A DNA stretch of 64,000 nucleotides, taken from positions 744,001 to 808,000 of the forward strand of contig NZ_JAAAPO010000001.1 in assembly GCF_009909235.1 (NCBI RefSeq), given 5' to 3'. Below, piece by piece: positions 56,051 to 63,970 of this stretch; positions within the stretch are counted from its first letter, which is position 1; each line of letters opens with the position of its first letter. Below the pieces are notes generated by a model. The model made no database searches. It was not told the DNA's origin and was given only the letters and a program-made list of their open reading frames with translations. Made by a program: the position numbers and the translations under genes. The DNA is from Novosphingobium ovatum. Lineage in GTDB: Bacteria; Pseudomonadota; Alphaproteobacteria; Sphingomonadales; Sphingomonadaceae.

Positions 56051-57639
56051 CACTTGCGCCCTCCCTGTTCGCGCAGGCGTTTGGGCCATACGCCATAGCG
56101 CCCGACGGACAGGATGCCGTTAGGGTCCAGCGCGTCCTTGATGCGCTCATTCACCCGGCGGACGATGTGGTTGTTATAGCTGTAGGTGTCCATCACCGCG
56201 TCGTGGAAGGCGGGCGCGGTGCGGTATTCGCCCCAGCCGTGATCGGCGCAAACGCGGATCAGCTCCTTGACCGCGGCGCGCAGGTGCTGGTTGCGGGCGG
56301 GGTCCTTGTGCACGGGGATGGCCATCACCAGAATGAACGCGCGCCACCAACTGCTGACCGGCGGGCTGAACAACAGCACCGGAATGTCCAGCCGCTGGCA
56401 CGTCTGGCGGATGATGCGGTTGGCCGCGATAAAGCCTTCGCCGGTGCGCGGGATGATGGGCGAAAACCAGAAATGGCCGTCGGTGGGGTTGGGGTTATGG
56501 GCGCTGCGGGCCCCCATGGCGAACATCTCCAGACTGGGGATGCCAAAGCTGGGCTTGTGGATGCGCTCCATGTCAGCGGGCGAGAGCGGCAGTTTGACCA
56601 GCGCGTGTTCGGTGAAACTGGCGGTGGGGAAACGGCTTTTTGCATAGGCCCATTGGGCGCGGATCACCTGTTCCGGGCCATAAAAGGTCAGCCGCGCCGA
56701 CCAGCAGGGCAGGCCGGTCTCGCGCGCCAGACGGTCCATCTCGGCGCCTTCGGGGATTTCGGGGAAGTCCAGCGGGTTCTTGCCACCCCGGAACAATACG
56801 GGCGAGGATATGCCCGGCATCCCGTTGAAGATATTGGCGTTCTCCAATTCCCCAATGGTGTCGACCAGCATCGGCAGATCGTCATAGCGCGGCAGGTTGA
56901 TGCTGGCGGTGAAATAGGCCTCGGGCTGGGGGAACAGCCAGAAACCCATCTTGGTCGTGATGCCCAGCGTGGATTGTTTGAACAAGCCGTCCAGATAGGG
57001 ACCAAAGCCATAGCGGTATTGCTGCCACGTCTGCGCGCCGGGCAAGGCGCCCATGCCGGTGCGCAGGATCTCGCCATCGGCCAGCACCACTTCCATGCCG
57101 CAATGGGCCTCGAAATGGTTGCGATAGGGGTTGGCGGTATAGCCCCCGCCAAAATCCAGCGCATTGCCGATCATGCTGCCCCAGCCCGGATCGGGCACGT
57201 CGATCCACAGCCGCGATCCGCGCGATTGCAGGTGGCGGTACATGTCGAAATAGGACACGCCGGGCTCGACAATGCACGAGCCGTTGCGCTCATCCACCTC
57301 GATCACGCGGTCCATGCGTTTGAGGTCCAGCACCACGCTGCCGGAATAGGCCGGGGCGCTGCCGCCGTAACCCAGATTGCGCCCGGTGCTGATCGGATAG
57401 AGCGGCACGCCGCGCGCGTTGCAGGCGCGGGTGACGGCCTGCACCTGCTCGACAGTGGCCGGGGCAACGGCGGCGCTGGCCAGCCGCTCCTCGGGCTCGT
57501 CCCAGAACAGCGAATAGGCGTCGCGGTACAGCGCCGTGTCGGCAGGTGTGGTGAATACCCATTCATCCCCCACCGCCGCGCGGATCTCGCGCAGGGCATC
57601 GTCAAACACGGCGGCCGTTAGACCGGGTGGGGTGGTCAT
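56050..57639 (-). CDS. VAO/4-cresol dehydrogenase-type FAD oxidoreductase 2
   Basis: A 529-residue paralogue of flavoprotein 1 and the first gene of the operon. Blocks are GVPLYPISTGRNLGYGGSAP, GSMIGNALDFGGGYTANPYRNHFEAHCGMEVVLADGE, and the phenolate pair Tyr472-Arg473 in GWGEYRTAPAFHDAVMDTYSYN, close to the VAO consensus. There is no signal peptide. The protein probably oxidises a para-substituted phenol by hydride transfer and passes electrons to the adjacent cytochrome. Divergence from flavoprotein 1 suggests a different side-chain preference. The operon promoter faces the TetR gene. Confidence 0.9.
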   Translation of the reverse strand: MTTPPGLTAAVFDDALREIRAAVGDEWVFTTPADTALYRDAYSLFWDEPEERLASAAVAPATVEQVQAVTRACNARGVPLYPISTGRNLGYGGSAPAYSGSVVLDLKRMDRVIEVDERNGSCIVEPGVSYFDMYRHLQSRGSRLWIDVPDPGWGSMIGNALDFGGGYTANPYRNHFEAHCGMEVVLADGEILRTGMGALPGAQTWQQYRYGFGPYLDGLFKQSTLGITTKMGFWLFPQPEAYFTASINLPRYDDLPMLVDTIGELENANIFNGMPGISSPVLFRGGKNPLDFPEIPEGAEMDRLARETGLPCWSARLTFYGPEQVIRAQWAYAKSRFPTASFTEHALVKLPLSPADMERIHKPSFGIPSLEMFAMGARSAHNPNPTDGHFWFSPIIPRTGEGFIAANRIIRQTCQRLDIPVLLFSPPVSSWWRAFILVMAIPVHKDPARNQHLRAAVKELIRVCADHGWGEYRTAPAFHDAVMDTYSYNNHIVRRVNERIKDALDPNGILSVGRYGVWPKRLREQGGRK

Positions 57640-57672
57640 GCTGGTATCCTCTCGATCGGCGCTGATCGCGTC

Positions 57673-57688
57673 TTACACAAACGTGTAA
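57673..57688. promoter_or_regulatory. Putative TetR operator
   Basis: TTACAC-AAAC-GTGTAA is an exact 6-bp inverted repeat in the 123-base gap between the divergent flavocytochrome operon and the TetR gene. It is suitably placed for a repressor controlling both. Confidence 0.55.
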
Positions 57689-57762
57689 AACGGCGCGGCG
57701 GCATGGTCAAGCCTGCCCTCCCTCCCGTTTGACCTGCCGCGCCGATTTGTTAGGAGTGGCCC

Positions 57763-58425
57763 ATGGATGCGACCCCACCCGCCGATACCGCGCCTGTTGA
57801 CGTAACGCCCAACACTGCCGCCCACACCCGCCATCGCCTGTTGCTGGCCGCCGAGCGGTTGGTGGTGGGCGAGGGCGTCCATGCCCTGTCGGTGCGGCGG
57901 ATCGCCAATGCGGCGCAGGTCAATTCGGCGCTGATCCGCTATCACTTTGGCGGGACGGACGGGCTGTTGCGCGATCTGGCGCTGCGCAATGCGGCGCGGA
58001 TTGCCGATGCGCGGCTGGCCTTGCTGGAGGATGCGGCGGGGTTTGACGCGGCCGTGGACGCGCTGGTCCTGCCGCTGTGGACCGAAGCGGCGATGTCGCC
58101 CGAATACCGGGCCATTGTCGTGCTGGACGAGATGTTTTCGCGCGCCGCGCCCGGCCTGCACCGCGAGATCTGGGCGGTGTTTGCCGATGGTGTGGCGCGC
58201 GTGGGGGCGGCCTTGGCGGCCTGTCTGCCCGATGTTGAGCCTGAGACGTTGAACTGGCGCATCCGCTTTGTCACGGCCGCCGCGCTGGACATTCCGCCCC
58301 GCTCGACGCGCATGGGTGAGGGCGGGCAGGATGGTGACGCGGAGCGGCTGGCCTCGCGCCGGGCGGACCGGGGCGAGCGGCTGGCGCAGTTCCGCCGCTT
58401 TGCCGCCCATGCCCTGCGGGGATGA
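57763..58425 (+). CDS. TetR/AcrR family transcriptional regulator
   Basis: A 220-residue repressor-type protein. The N-terminal helix-turn-helix is HTRHRLLLAAERLVVGEGVHALSVRRIANAAQVNSALIRYHFGGTDGLL, the TetR signature. The C-terminal ligand domain is helical and Ala-rich. TAGGAG precedes the ATG. It is divergent from the flavocytochrome operon with a palindrome between, so it probably controls that operon in response to a phenolic ligand; this is inference from position. Confidence 0.9.
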   Translation: MDATPPADTAPVDVTPNTAAHTRHRLLLAAERLVVGEGVHALSVRRIANAAQVNSALIRYHFGGTDGLLRDLALRNAARIADARLALLEDAAGFDAAVDALVLPLWTEAAMSPEYRAIVVLDEMFSRAAPGLHREIWAVFADGVARVGAALAACLPDVEPETLNWRIRFVTAAALDIPPRSTRMGEGGQDGDAERLASRRADRGERLAQFRRFAAHALRG

Positions 58426-58438
58426 AATCTGGCTTCAT

Positions 58439-58452
58439 TGTTAGCGTTACCA
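58439..58452. promoter_or_regulatory. Candidate LacI-type operator upstream of GH30 gene
   Basis: TGTTAGCGTTACCA matches five of seven positions of an inverted repeat centred on CG and resembles LacI-family sites of the TGxTAGCGCTAxCA type. It lies about 100 bases before the glycosidase start. No LacI gene is present in the window. Confidence 0.4.
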
Positions 58453-58552
58453 GTTTTGCTTGACCACCTCCGACAGCGATGTCAGACAGGGCGCCAATCA
58501 GAGGCAGGGCCATGCGGCCCATTTCATCGCCCGATCCTTGGAGGAGCCCAGC

Positions 58553-60079
58553 ATGACTTTGAAAACGCCTGAACTGTCGCGGCGTAACGCGTTGAAACTG
58601 GCCGGAACGGCTGCGGTTGCGGCTTCTGCGTCCGCAGGCGTTGGCGCGGGCGTGGCACAGGCCGCCCCCAGCGTGCCTGCCGTTCCGCGTGGGGCCGCAG
58701 GGCCGCTGTGGTTTGCCACCAGCGAGAACAACGCATGGACGCAGCGCGCGGTGCCCGCGTTGAGCGCGGCCGATTCGGTTGGCTTGTTTGAACGCGATGT
58801 CGCCCTAGATCTGGCCAAGCCGCAGCAGACGATCGCCGGTTTTGGCGCGGCTTTCAGTGAAAAGAGCTGGGACGCGCTGGCGCTGCTCTCGCCGGCCGAT
58901 CGGGCGCGGGCGATGGAGTTGCTGTTCGGGCAGGATGGCTGTGCGTTCTCGATGTGCCGCACGCCGATGGGGGCCAGCGATTTTGCCCGCCAATGGTATT
59001 CGTACAACGAAACGCCGGGCGATTTTGCCATGGCCAAATTCTCGGTCGCCAATGACCGTCAGACGCTGATCCCCTTCATGCAGGCGGCCAAGGCGCTCAA
59101 TCCGGATCTGCGCATGTGGGCCTCGCCATGGTCGCCGCCCAGCTGGATGAAAAAGGGCGGGCATTACGCGATGGCGCCCGCATGGCCGGGGGCGCCGTCG
59201 AACGGGATCAAGCCGGAACAGGTGGGCGCCGAAGGCACCGACCAGTTCATTCAGGAAGAGCGCTATTTCGCCGCCTATGCCCTGTATTTCCGCCGCTATG
59301 TCGAGGAATACGCCAAGGCCGGCATCCGCATCGACACGGTGATGCCGCAAAACGAGTTCAACTCGGCCCAGCCGTTCCCGTCCTGCTGCTGGACGCCGCA
59401 GGGACTGGCGCGGTTCCTGCCGCATCTGGGCCGCGAGATGGACAAGCTGGGCACCAAGGTGTTCTTTGGCACGCTGGAGCGCAACAACCCCGCGCTGTTC
59501 GAGGCGGTGATGGCCGATCCGGCCGCGGCCGCCGTGGTCAAGGGGATCGGCGTGCAATGGGCGGGCAAGGGCACTTTGCCGCATCTGGCGCGCCGTTTCC
59601 CCAACGTCGAACTGTGGGGCAGCGAGCAGGAATGCGGCACGGGGACCAATGACTGGCGCTACGCCCGCTACAACTGGAACACGATGAAGCGCTATTTTGA
59701 ACATGGCGCCAGCGCGTGGACCTATTGGAACATTGCGCTGACCGCCGGGGGCATGTCGAACTGGGGCTGGGCTCAGAACAGCCTGATCGTGGTGGACCCG
59801 GCCACCCGCGCCTTCCGCGTGACGCAGGACTATTGGTTGATGCGCCATCTGGCGGCCTATGTCCGGCCCGGCGCGCGCATGGTGCCGGCCAACAATTTCA
59901 TGGGCTTTGACGACCAGATGGTCTTCCGCAATCCCGATGGGTCGCTGGTGCTGCTGGCCAATAACGCATTGGGGTCGGCGCAGAAGGTGCGCTATACGTG
60001 GAATGGCAAAATGTTGGCGCTGGAACTGCCGGCTGACTCGCTGTCCACCGTGGTGCTGCCGGCCGCGATGCTGGCCTGA
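58553..60079 (+). CDS. GH30 family glycoside hydrolase, Tat-exported
   Basis: A 508-residue secreted glycosidase related to glucosylceramidases. The Tat signal is LSRRNALKLAGTAAVAASASAGVG ... AQA. The TIM barrel has IAGFGAAFSEKSWDAL and MCRTPMGASDF; the acid/base is Glu268 (MPQNEFNSAQPF), the nucleophile is Glu358 (LWGSEQECGTG), and YWNIALTAGGMSNWGWAQNSLI follows. A beta-sandwich C-terminal part completes the family layout. A strong GGAGGAG precedes the ATG at 58553, which decides the start. The likely substrate is a beta-glucoside; the exact one is unknown. Confidence 0.9.
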   Translation: MTLKTPELSRRNALKLAGTAAVAASASAGVGAGVAQAAPSVPAVPRGAAGPLWFATSENNAWTQRAVPALSAADSVGLFERDVALDLAKPQQTIAGFGAAFSEKSWDALALLSPADRARAMELLFGQDGCAFSMCRTPMGASDFARQWYSYNETPGDFAMAKFSVANDRQTLIPFMQAAKALNPDLRMWASPWSPPSWMKKGGHYAMAPAWPGAPSNGIKPEQVGAEGTDQFIQEERYFAAYALYFRRYVEEYAKAGIRIDTVMPQNEFNSAQPFPSCCWTPQGLARFLPHLGREMDKLGTKVFFGTLERNNPALFEAVMADPAAAAVVKGIGVQWAGKGTLPHLARRFPNVELWGSEQECGTGTNDWRYARYNWNTMKRYFEHGASAWTYWNIALTAGGMSNWGWAQNSLIVVDPATRAFRVTQDYWLMRHLAAYVRPGARMVPANNFMGFDDQMVFRNPDGSLVLLANNALGSAQKVRYTWNGKMLALELPADSLSTVVLPAAMLA

Positions 60080-60126
60080 TAGTCTGCGCTTGCGCATCGC
60101 CGCGCGGGCTGTCAGCCTGCGCGGCG

Positions 60127-60732
60127 ATGCGTACCACCGACACATTGGCCCCCCCGATCACCGTCCCTGCTGGCACAGTGCTGTTCCGCGCCGGGCAGGA
60201 CTGCACCGGCTTTGTCGTGGTGCGCGATGGTGTGGTGCGCGTGACGCTGACGGGTGAAAGCGGGCGCGAGATCGTGCTGTACCGCGTGGCGCCCGGCGAC
60301 ATCTGTTTGCAGACCTTTGGCTGTCTGGTGGATGGCACGCCCTATGCCGCGCAGGGGGTGGCCGAAACCGCCCTGACGATCGAGATCCTGCCGCCCGCCC
60401 GTTTCCATGCGCTGGTGGCACAGGACGCCGATTTCCGCGCCCGCCTGTTTGGCGCGGTGGCGCGGCGCTTTGCCGATATGGAGCGGTTGGTCGAGGAAGT
60501 GGCGCTGACCGGCATTCCGGCGCGGCTGGCACGCGCGCTGTTGCGACTGGCTGATGGCGGGGCGCAGGTAGATGTGACGCATGAAACATTGGCCAGCGAG
60601 ATCGGCTCCGCGCGTGAGGTGGTCAGCCGCCAATTGTCCGTCTGGGCGCGCGGCGGCCTGATCGAAAGCGGGCGCGGGCATTTGGGCCTGACCAACCCGG
60701 CCGCCCTGCGTCAGATCGCCGAGGCGGGGTGA
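60127..60732 (+). CDS. Crp/Fnr family transcriptional regulator
   Basis: A 201-residue regulator. The cyclic-nucleotide-binding-like barrel is visible as VPAGTVLFRAGQDCTGFVVVRDGVVRVTLTGESGREIVLYRVAPGD. The C-terminal Crp HTH is DVTHETLASEIGSAREVVSRQLSVWARGGLIESGRGHLGL. The N-terminus lacks the Cys cluster of Fnr, so it is not a classical [4Fe-4S] oxygen sensor; a Cys pair (DCTGF and ICLQTFGCL) is present inside the barrel. It precedes the DUF2892 gene by 98 bases on the same strand, a pairing known elsewhere. Confidence 0.88.
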   Translation: MRTTDTLAPPITVPAGTVLFRAGQDCTGFVVVRDGVVRVTLTGESGREIVLYRVAPGDICLQTFGCLVDGTPYAAQGVAETALTIEILPPARFHALVAQDADFRARLFGAVARRFADMERLVEEVALTGIPARLARALLRLADGGAQVDVTHETLASEIGSAREVVSRQLSVWARGGLIESGRGHLGLTNPAALRQIAEAG

Positions 60733-60830
60733 ATTTTTGCCCACGCCGCCGGTTTGCGTGACCATGTCACAGACCGACTCGTGGCGGGCGTCTACACCGG
60801 GTCCATCGAAATCAATCGGAGGGACCCAAG

Positions 60831-61019
60831 ATGCCGACCAATGAAGGAACCATCGACCGCGCGCTGCGCGTCATTGCCGGGCTGGTGCTGATCGCGCTGG
60901 TGTTTGTCGGGCCACAGACGCCGTGGGGCTGGGTGGGCGTGGTGCCGCTGCTGACCGGGCTGATGGGCTTTTGCCCGCTGTATACGGTGCTGGGGCTGAA
61001 CACCTGCCCGCGCGGTTGA
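60831..61019 (+). CDS. DUF2892 small membrane protein
   Basis: A 62-residue protein with two hydrophobic segments (ALRVIAGLVLIALVFV and WVGVVPLLTGLMGFCPLYTVLGL) and the family end GFCPLYTVLGLNTC, as in the membrane part of YgaP. GGAGGGACCC precedes the ATG. The function is unknown; relatives occur near sulfur-transfer or redox genes. It may be a target of the preceding Crp/Fnr regulator. Confidence 0.88.
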   Translation: MPTNEGTIDRALRVIAGLVLIALVFVGPQTPWGWVGVVPLLTGLMGFCPLYTVLGLNTCPRG

Positions 61020-61075
61020 TCCGCGTGGCATGACGGGGGGCGGGGCGTTTGTCGCGCCCTTGCCCCCCGGTTGCG

Positions 61076-61825
61076 TTACAGGTGCATGCCGCCTGATGCC
61101 TCGATTACCTGGCCGGTCATCCACGCGCCATCGGGGCCGCACAGCATGGCGATGATGCGGGCGACGTCCTCGGGCTGGCCCACGCGCTTTAACGCGGCCA
61201 TGCTGGCCAGATAATCCAACGTGGCCGGATCATTGAACAGATCGGGGGCGAAATCGGTGATCGTCGCGCCGGGGGCGACCGCGTTCACCGTGATCCCGCG
61301 CGGCCCCAGTTCCTGCGCCAGCGAGACCGAGAAGTGGTTGATGGCCGCCTTGCTCATCGCATAGGCGAGGCAGGAGGGGTATGCCGCCTGCGCCACCATC
61401 GAGGAGATGTTGACGATCCGCCCGCCATCGCGCAGCCGGGACAGGGCGGCGCGGGTGACAAAGAACGGGCCTTTGGCATTCACGTCCATCTGGCGGTCGA
61501 AACAGGCCTCGTCCGTGTCGGCCAGCGCGGCCATGGTGCCGATCCCGGCGTTGTTGATCAGAATGTCCAGCCCATCGGTCTGCGCGTCAAAGGCGGTGAA
61601 CATCGCCTCGATCGCGGGCAAATGGCCCACATCGCCCGCCAGCGCAAAGGCCTGGCCGCCCGCATCGCGGATCTGGGCGACAACGGCCTGCGCTTCGGCC
61701 TCGCCGCTGCGATAGCCCACCGCCACCCGCGCGCCATCCGCGCCCAGCCGCAGCGCCACCGCCCGGCCAATCCCGCGCGAGGCGCCTGTTACCAATGCGG
61801 TCTTGCCGCTCAGGGGTTTGTGCAT
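61076..61825 (-). CDS. SDR family oxidoreductase (3-oxoacyl-ACP reductase-like)
   Basis: A 249-residue short-chain dehydrogenase with the cofactor motif VTGASRGIGRAVALRLG, NNAG (LINNAGIG), catalytic Ser (NISSM) and YAMSK, and the C-terminal WMTGQVIEASGGMHL typical of classical SDRs. The GYRSG after strand two suggests NADPH preference. The substrate is unknown. It lies 24 bases after the SnoaL-like gene on the same strand, so the two are probably an operon. Confidence 0.88.
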   Translation of the reverse strand: MHKPLSGKTALVTGASRGIGRAVALRLGADGARVAVGYRSGEAEAQAVVAQIRDAGGQAFALAGDVGHLPAIEAMFTAFDAQTDGLDILINNAGIGTMAALADTDEACFDRQMDVNAKGPFFVTRAALSRLRDGGRIVNISSMVAQAAYPSCLAYAMSKAAINHFSVSLAQELGPRGITVNAVAPGATITDFAPDLFNDPATLDYLASMAALKRVGQPEDVARIIAMLCGPDGAWMTGQVIEASGGMHL

Positions 61826-61849
61826 TGTCTCTCTCCCGGATGTGTGTGG

Positions 61850-62344
61850 TTATTGGCTGTCCGTGCTGAGCAATTCGGGCAGCATGGAGGTGTCGTCCAG
61901 CGATTGCAGCGGCGGCACATGGCCACCCATCGCGGTGTACAGGCGGATGGGATCGCAAAATTCGGTAAAGCGCGCCACGCGCCCGTCGCGAATCGTGAAA
62001 CGCGCCAGATATTCATTGCTGTAGGCCACGCCCGAACGCAGCATCATCGCGCTGCGATAGGTGGCGATGACCTGGTTGGGGTCATGGGCCAGCGTGTCGA
62101 GCGCGATGTCATACAGGCCTTCGGGGCCGTCGATCATCACCGTGCTGGCCTGGCGCAAGACCTCGACATAGCGGTCGCGGCCGTGGGTGGTGCGTTCAAA
62201 GCCGGGCGGGCAGAATGGCACGTCAAACACCACATCGGGCGTCGACAGCGCGGTGATCACGTCCAGTTTCCAGAAATTCACCGCATCCAGATAGGCGCGC
62301 GCCAGTTCGCAATTGGCGGCGCGCAGGGCTGTGGTCTCGGGCAT
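61850..62344 (-). CDS. SnoaL-like/NTF2-fold protein
   Basis: A 164-residue protein with the NTF2-like pattern of the SnoaL/PhzA-PhzB group: an N-terminal helix (NCELARAYLDAVNFWKLDVITALSTPDVVFDVPFCPPGFE), RDRYVEVLRQ, and the beta-sheet blocks QVIATYRSAMMLRSGVAYSNEYLARFTIRDGRVARFTEFCDP. Members are isomerases, hydrolases or dehydratases acting on small ring compounds, or have no known activity. The start MPETTALRAAN at 62344 follows GGAGAGGCC. A TGACA-GG-TGTCA palindrome lies about 70 bases upstream. Confidence 0.82.
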   Translation of the reverse strand: MPETTALRAANCELARAYLDAVNFWKLDVITALSTPDVVFDVPFCPPGFERTTHGRDRYVEVLRQASTVMIDGPEGLYDIALDTLAHDPNQVIATYRSAMMLRSGVAYSNEYLARFTIRDGRVARFTEFCDPIRLYTAMGGHVPPLQSLDDTSMLPELLSTDSQ

Positions 62345-62412
62345 GGGCCTCTCCTGCGTGGCTGTTTGACGCAGGGGTGACAGTGGGGGCGGCCGTGGGC
62401 AAGGCTGACAAA

Positions 62413-62424
62413 TGACAGGTGTCA
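62413..62424. promoter_or_regulatory. Palindrome upstream of the SnoaL-SDR pair
   Basis: TGACA-GG-TGTCA is an exact 5-bp inverted repeat with a further TGACA seven bases to its left. It is a candidate operator for the minus-strand pair. Confidence 0.35.
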
Positions 62425-62562
62425 GAAATAAACCGCGCGGCCACGGCGCCGATGGCCAAACAGGCAAAGGGGCGAGCGGCACAATGCCTTCGCCCTGTCT
62501 GCGCACTGTCATCTATGGGGAGTACCGAGCGAGGCGTCACCACCGATCCCCATGGGGGGAAG

Positions 62563-62638
62563 TGGTGCCCGGAGGCGGATTCGAACCACCGACACGCGGA
62601 TTTTCAATCCGCTGCTCTACCAACTGAGCTATCCGGGC
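62563..62638 (-). tRNA. tRNA-Phe (GAA)
   Basis: The reverse strand folds as a full cloverleaf: acceptor GCCCGGA / TCCGGGC, D-arm with AGCTCAGTTGGTAGAGC, anticodon arm CGGAT-TGAAAAT-CCG with anticodon GAA, and T-arm GGTTCGAATCC. The terminal CCA is encoded. It lies downstream of yacG on the same strand, a conserved order in sphingomonads. Confidence 0.97.
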
Positions 62639-62741
62639 ATCGCGTCTGGCAGGAGGTTTTCGCTGCCACCGTCGTTGCGGTCCGGCGCCTATGGCCAAGC
62701 GAAACGATCTTGGCAAGACAAAAATACCGCCTGTGGACAAC

Positions 62742-62918
62742 TTATTCGTCAGGCCGGGGGCTATCCTCTTCCTCGGCCGGGCCGGCGGGCAGGGCGTAAC
62801 CGTCCGACAGCCATTGCACCAGGTCCTTGTCCCGGCAACGGGTTGAGCAAAAAGGAGAATGGGCCTGAACGCGGGGGCGGCCACAGATCGGGCATTTGCG
62901 GGTGGAGGTCTGGGTCAT
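62742..62918 (-). CDS. yacG: DNA gyrase inhibitor YacG (zinc-binding)
   Basis: A 58-residue protein with the four-cysteine zinc site CPICGRPR ... FCSTRC (CxxC and CxxxC), followed by RDKDLVQWLSDGYALP, the YacG signature. In E. coli YacG binds GyrB and blocks DNA binding. The ATG overlaps the stop of the RNase gene (ATGA), so they are coupled. Confidence 0.93.
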   Translation of the reverse strand: MTQTSTRKCPICGRPRVQAHSPFCSTRCRDKDLVQWLSDGYALPAGPAEEEDSPRPDE

Positions 62919-63970
62919 CGCGCCACGGCCTGCGCGAAACCGCCGGCCAGCGCAAGCGAATCGTCCAGCCGCCAGTCCAGCGCCCGCCCGCTGCGCCGGG
63001 CAAGGTCGGCCTCCCACGCAGGCGTGATGCGCGCGCGCAGGGCGGGGGGGCAGGTGATCAACAGCACGCCTGCGCCCTCTACCCTTTCGGCGCGGCGCAG
63101 CAGCATCCGCGCCGCCGCGCCCAGCGGGTCACGCCGCATCCGCGCGGGCAGCGAAGGGCGCTCCATCCGCGCGACAATCTGGACAAAGCCAAAGCCGTTC
63201 ATCGCCGTGCGTTCATGGACATAGGGCAGCGCCCCTTCCAGCAGGGCGGCGGCCAAAGTCGCGTCCACCGCCTGCCGGTCGGCCTTGGCCTCCAGCGTGG
63301 GGAAATCGATGCCGATGGACCCGGCCAGATCCAGCCTCAGAATCGCCTCTGCCGCGGCCTGTGCCGCCGCCAGCGCCAGCGCGCGCGGGGGCAATGCGCC
63401 ATCGACATCAATCAGCGTCATGGCGGGCGTGGGCGACACGATCAGGCTGCCTCCGGCAAAACCGATCTGGCCCGAGAGCGCGTCGTCCCACACGCCTTCC
63501 CACAGGCCGGCGGGCATGTGGTGGACCACGCGCACCGGCAGGCCGGTGGCGCGCAATTGCTCGGCCAGAGGCGGGGCGGGGGCCAGCGGGTCATCGGTCG
63601 GGCGGGTGTGGGCCTGTTTCAACCGGCCGGTTTCGGCAATCGCCTCACGCGTGATGCGGACGCGAATCGGCGCGCCTTCGCTGGCCTCTCTGGGCAACTG
63701 GTCGACCAGCGCCTCCTGACCATCCTCCAGCCGCACCACGCCGCGCCGCGCACCGCCCGCGCGGTGGATCAGCCGCGCCTGCACCACCGCGCCCGCGCGC
63801 GCCGCGCCGCCGGTGTCGGGCCAGTCCAGCCGCGCCGCGATCGGTTCGCCATAACAGGGGGCGCCATTGGTGATGCCGTCCTGCGGCACCAGAACGGCGC
63901 GGGTTTCGCCAATGCCGTCCTCGACCAGCCAGACGGGGCCAGCAAGGTGGGGGGCAGCGGGCGGGGCCAT
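62915..63970 (-). CDS. Ribonuclease E/G family protein
   Basis: A 351-residue protein of the Rne/Rng family, shorter than typical RNase G (about 490 aa). The start MAPPAAPHLAGPVWLVEDGIGETRAVLV corresponds to the N-terminal region, RLIHRAGGARRGVVRLEDGQEALVDQLP to the S1-like part, and LIVSPTPAMTLIDVDGALPPRALALAAAQAAAEAILRLDLAGSIGIDFPTL to the DNase I-like catalytic part with the metal Asp in TLIDVDG and IGIDF. I do not see a Zn-link CPxC motif. It lies between maf and yacG, the common alphaproteobacterial order. Confidence 0.85.
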   Translation of the reverse strand: MAPPAAPHLAGPVWLVEDGIGETRAVLVPQDGITNGAPCYGEPIAARLDWPDTGGAARAGAVVQARLIHRAGGARRGVVRLEDGQEALVDQLPREASEGAPIRVRITREAIAETGRLKQAHTRPTDDPLAPAPPLAEQLRATGLPVRVVHHMPAGLWEGVWDDALSGQIGFAGGSLIVSPTPAMTLIDVDGALPPRALALAAAQAAAEAILRLDLAGSIGIDFPTLEAKADRQAVDATLAAALLEGALPYVHERTAMNGFGFVQIVARMERPSLPARMRRDPLGAAARMLLRRAERVEGAGVLLITCPPALRARITPAWEADLARRSGRALDWRLDDSLALAGGFAQAVAR

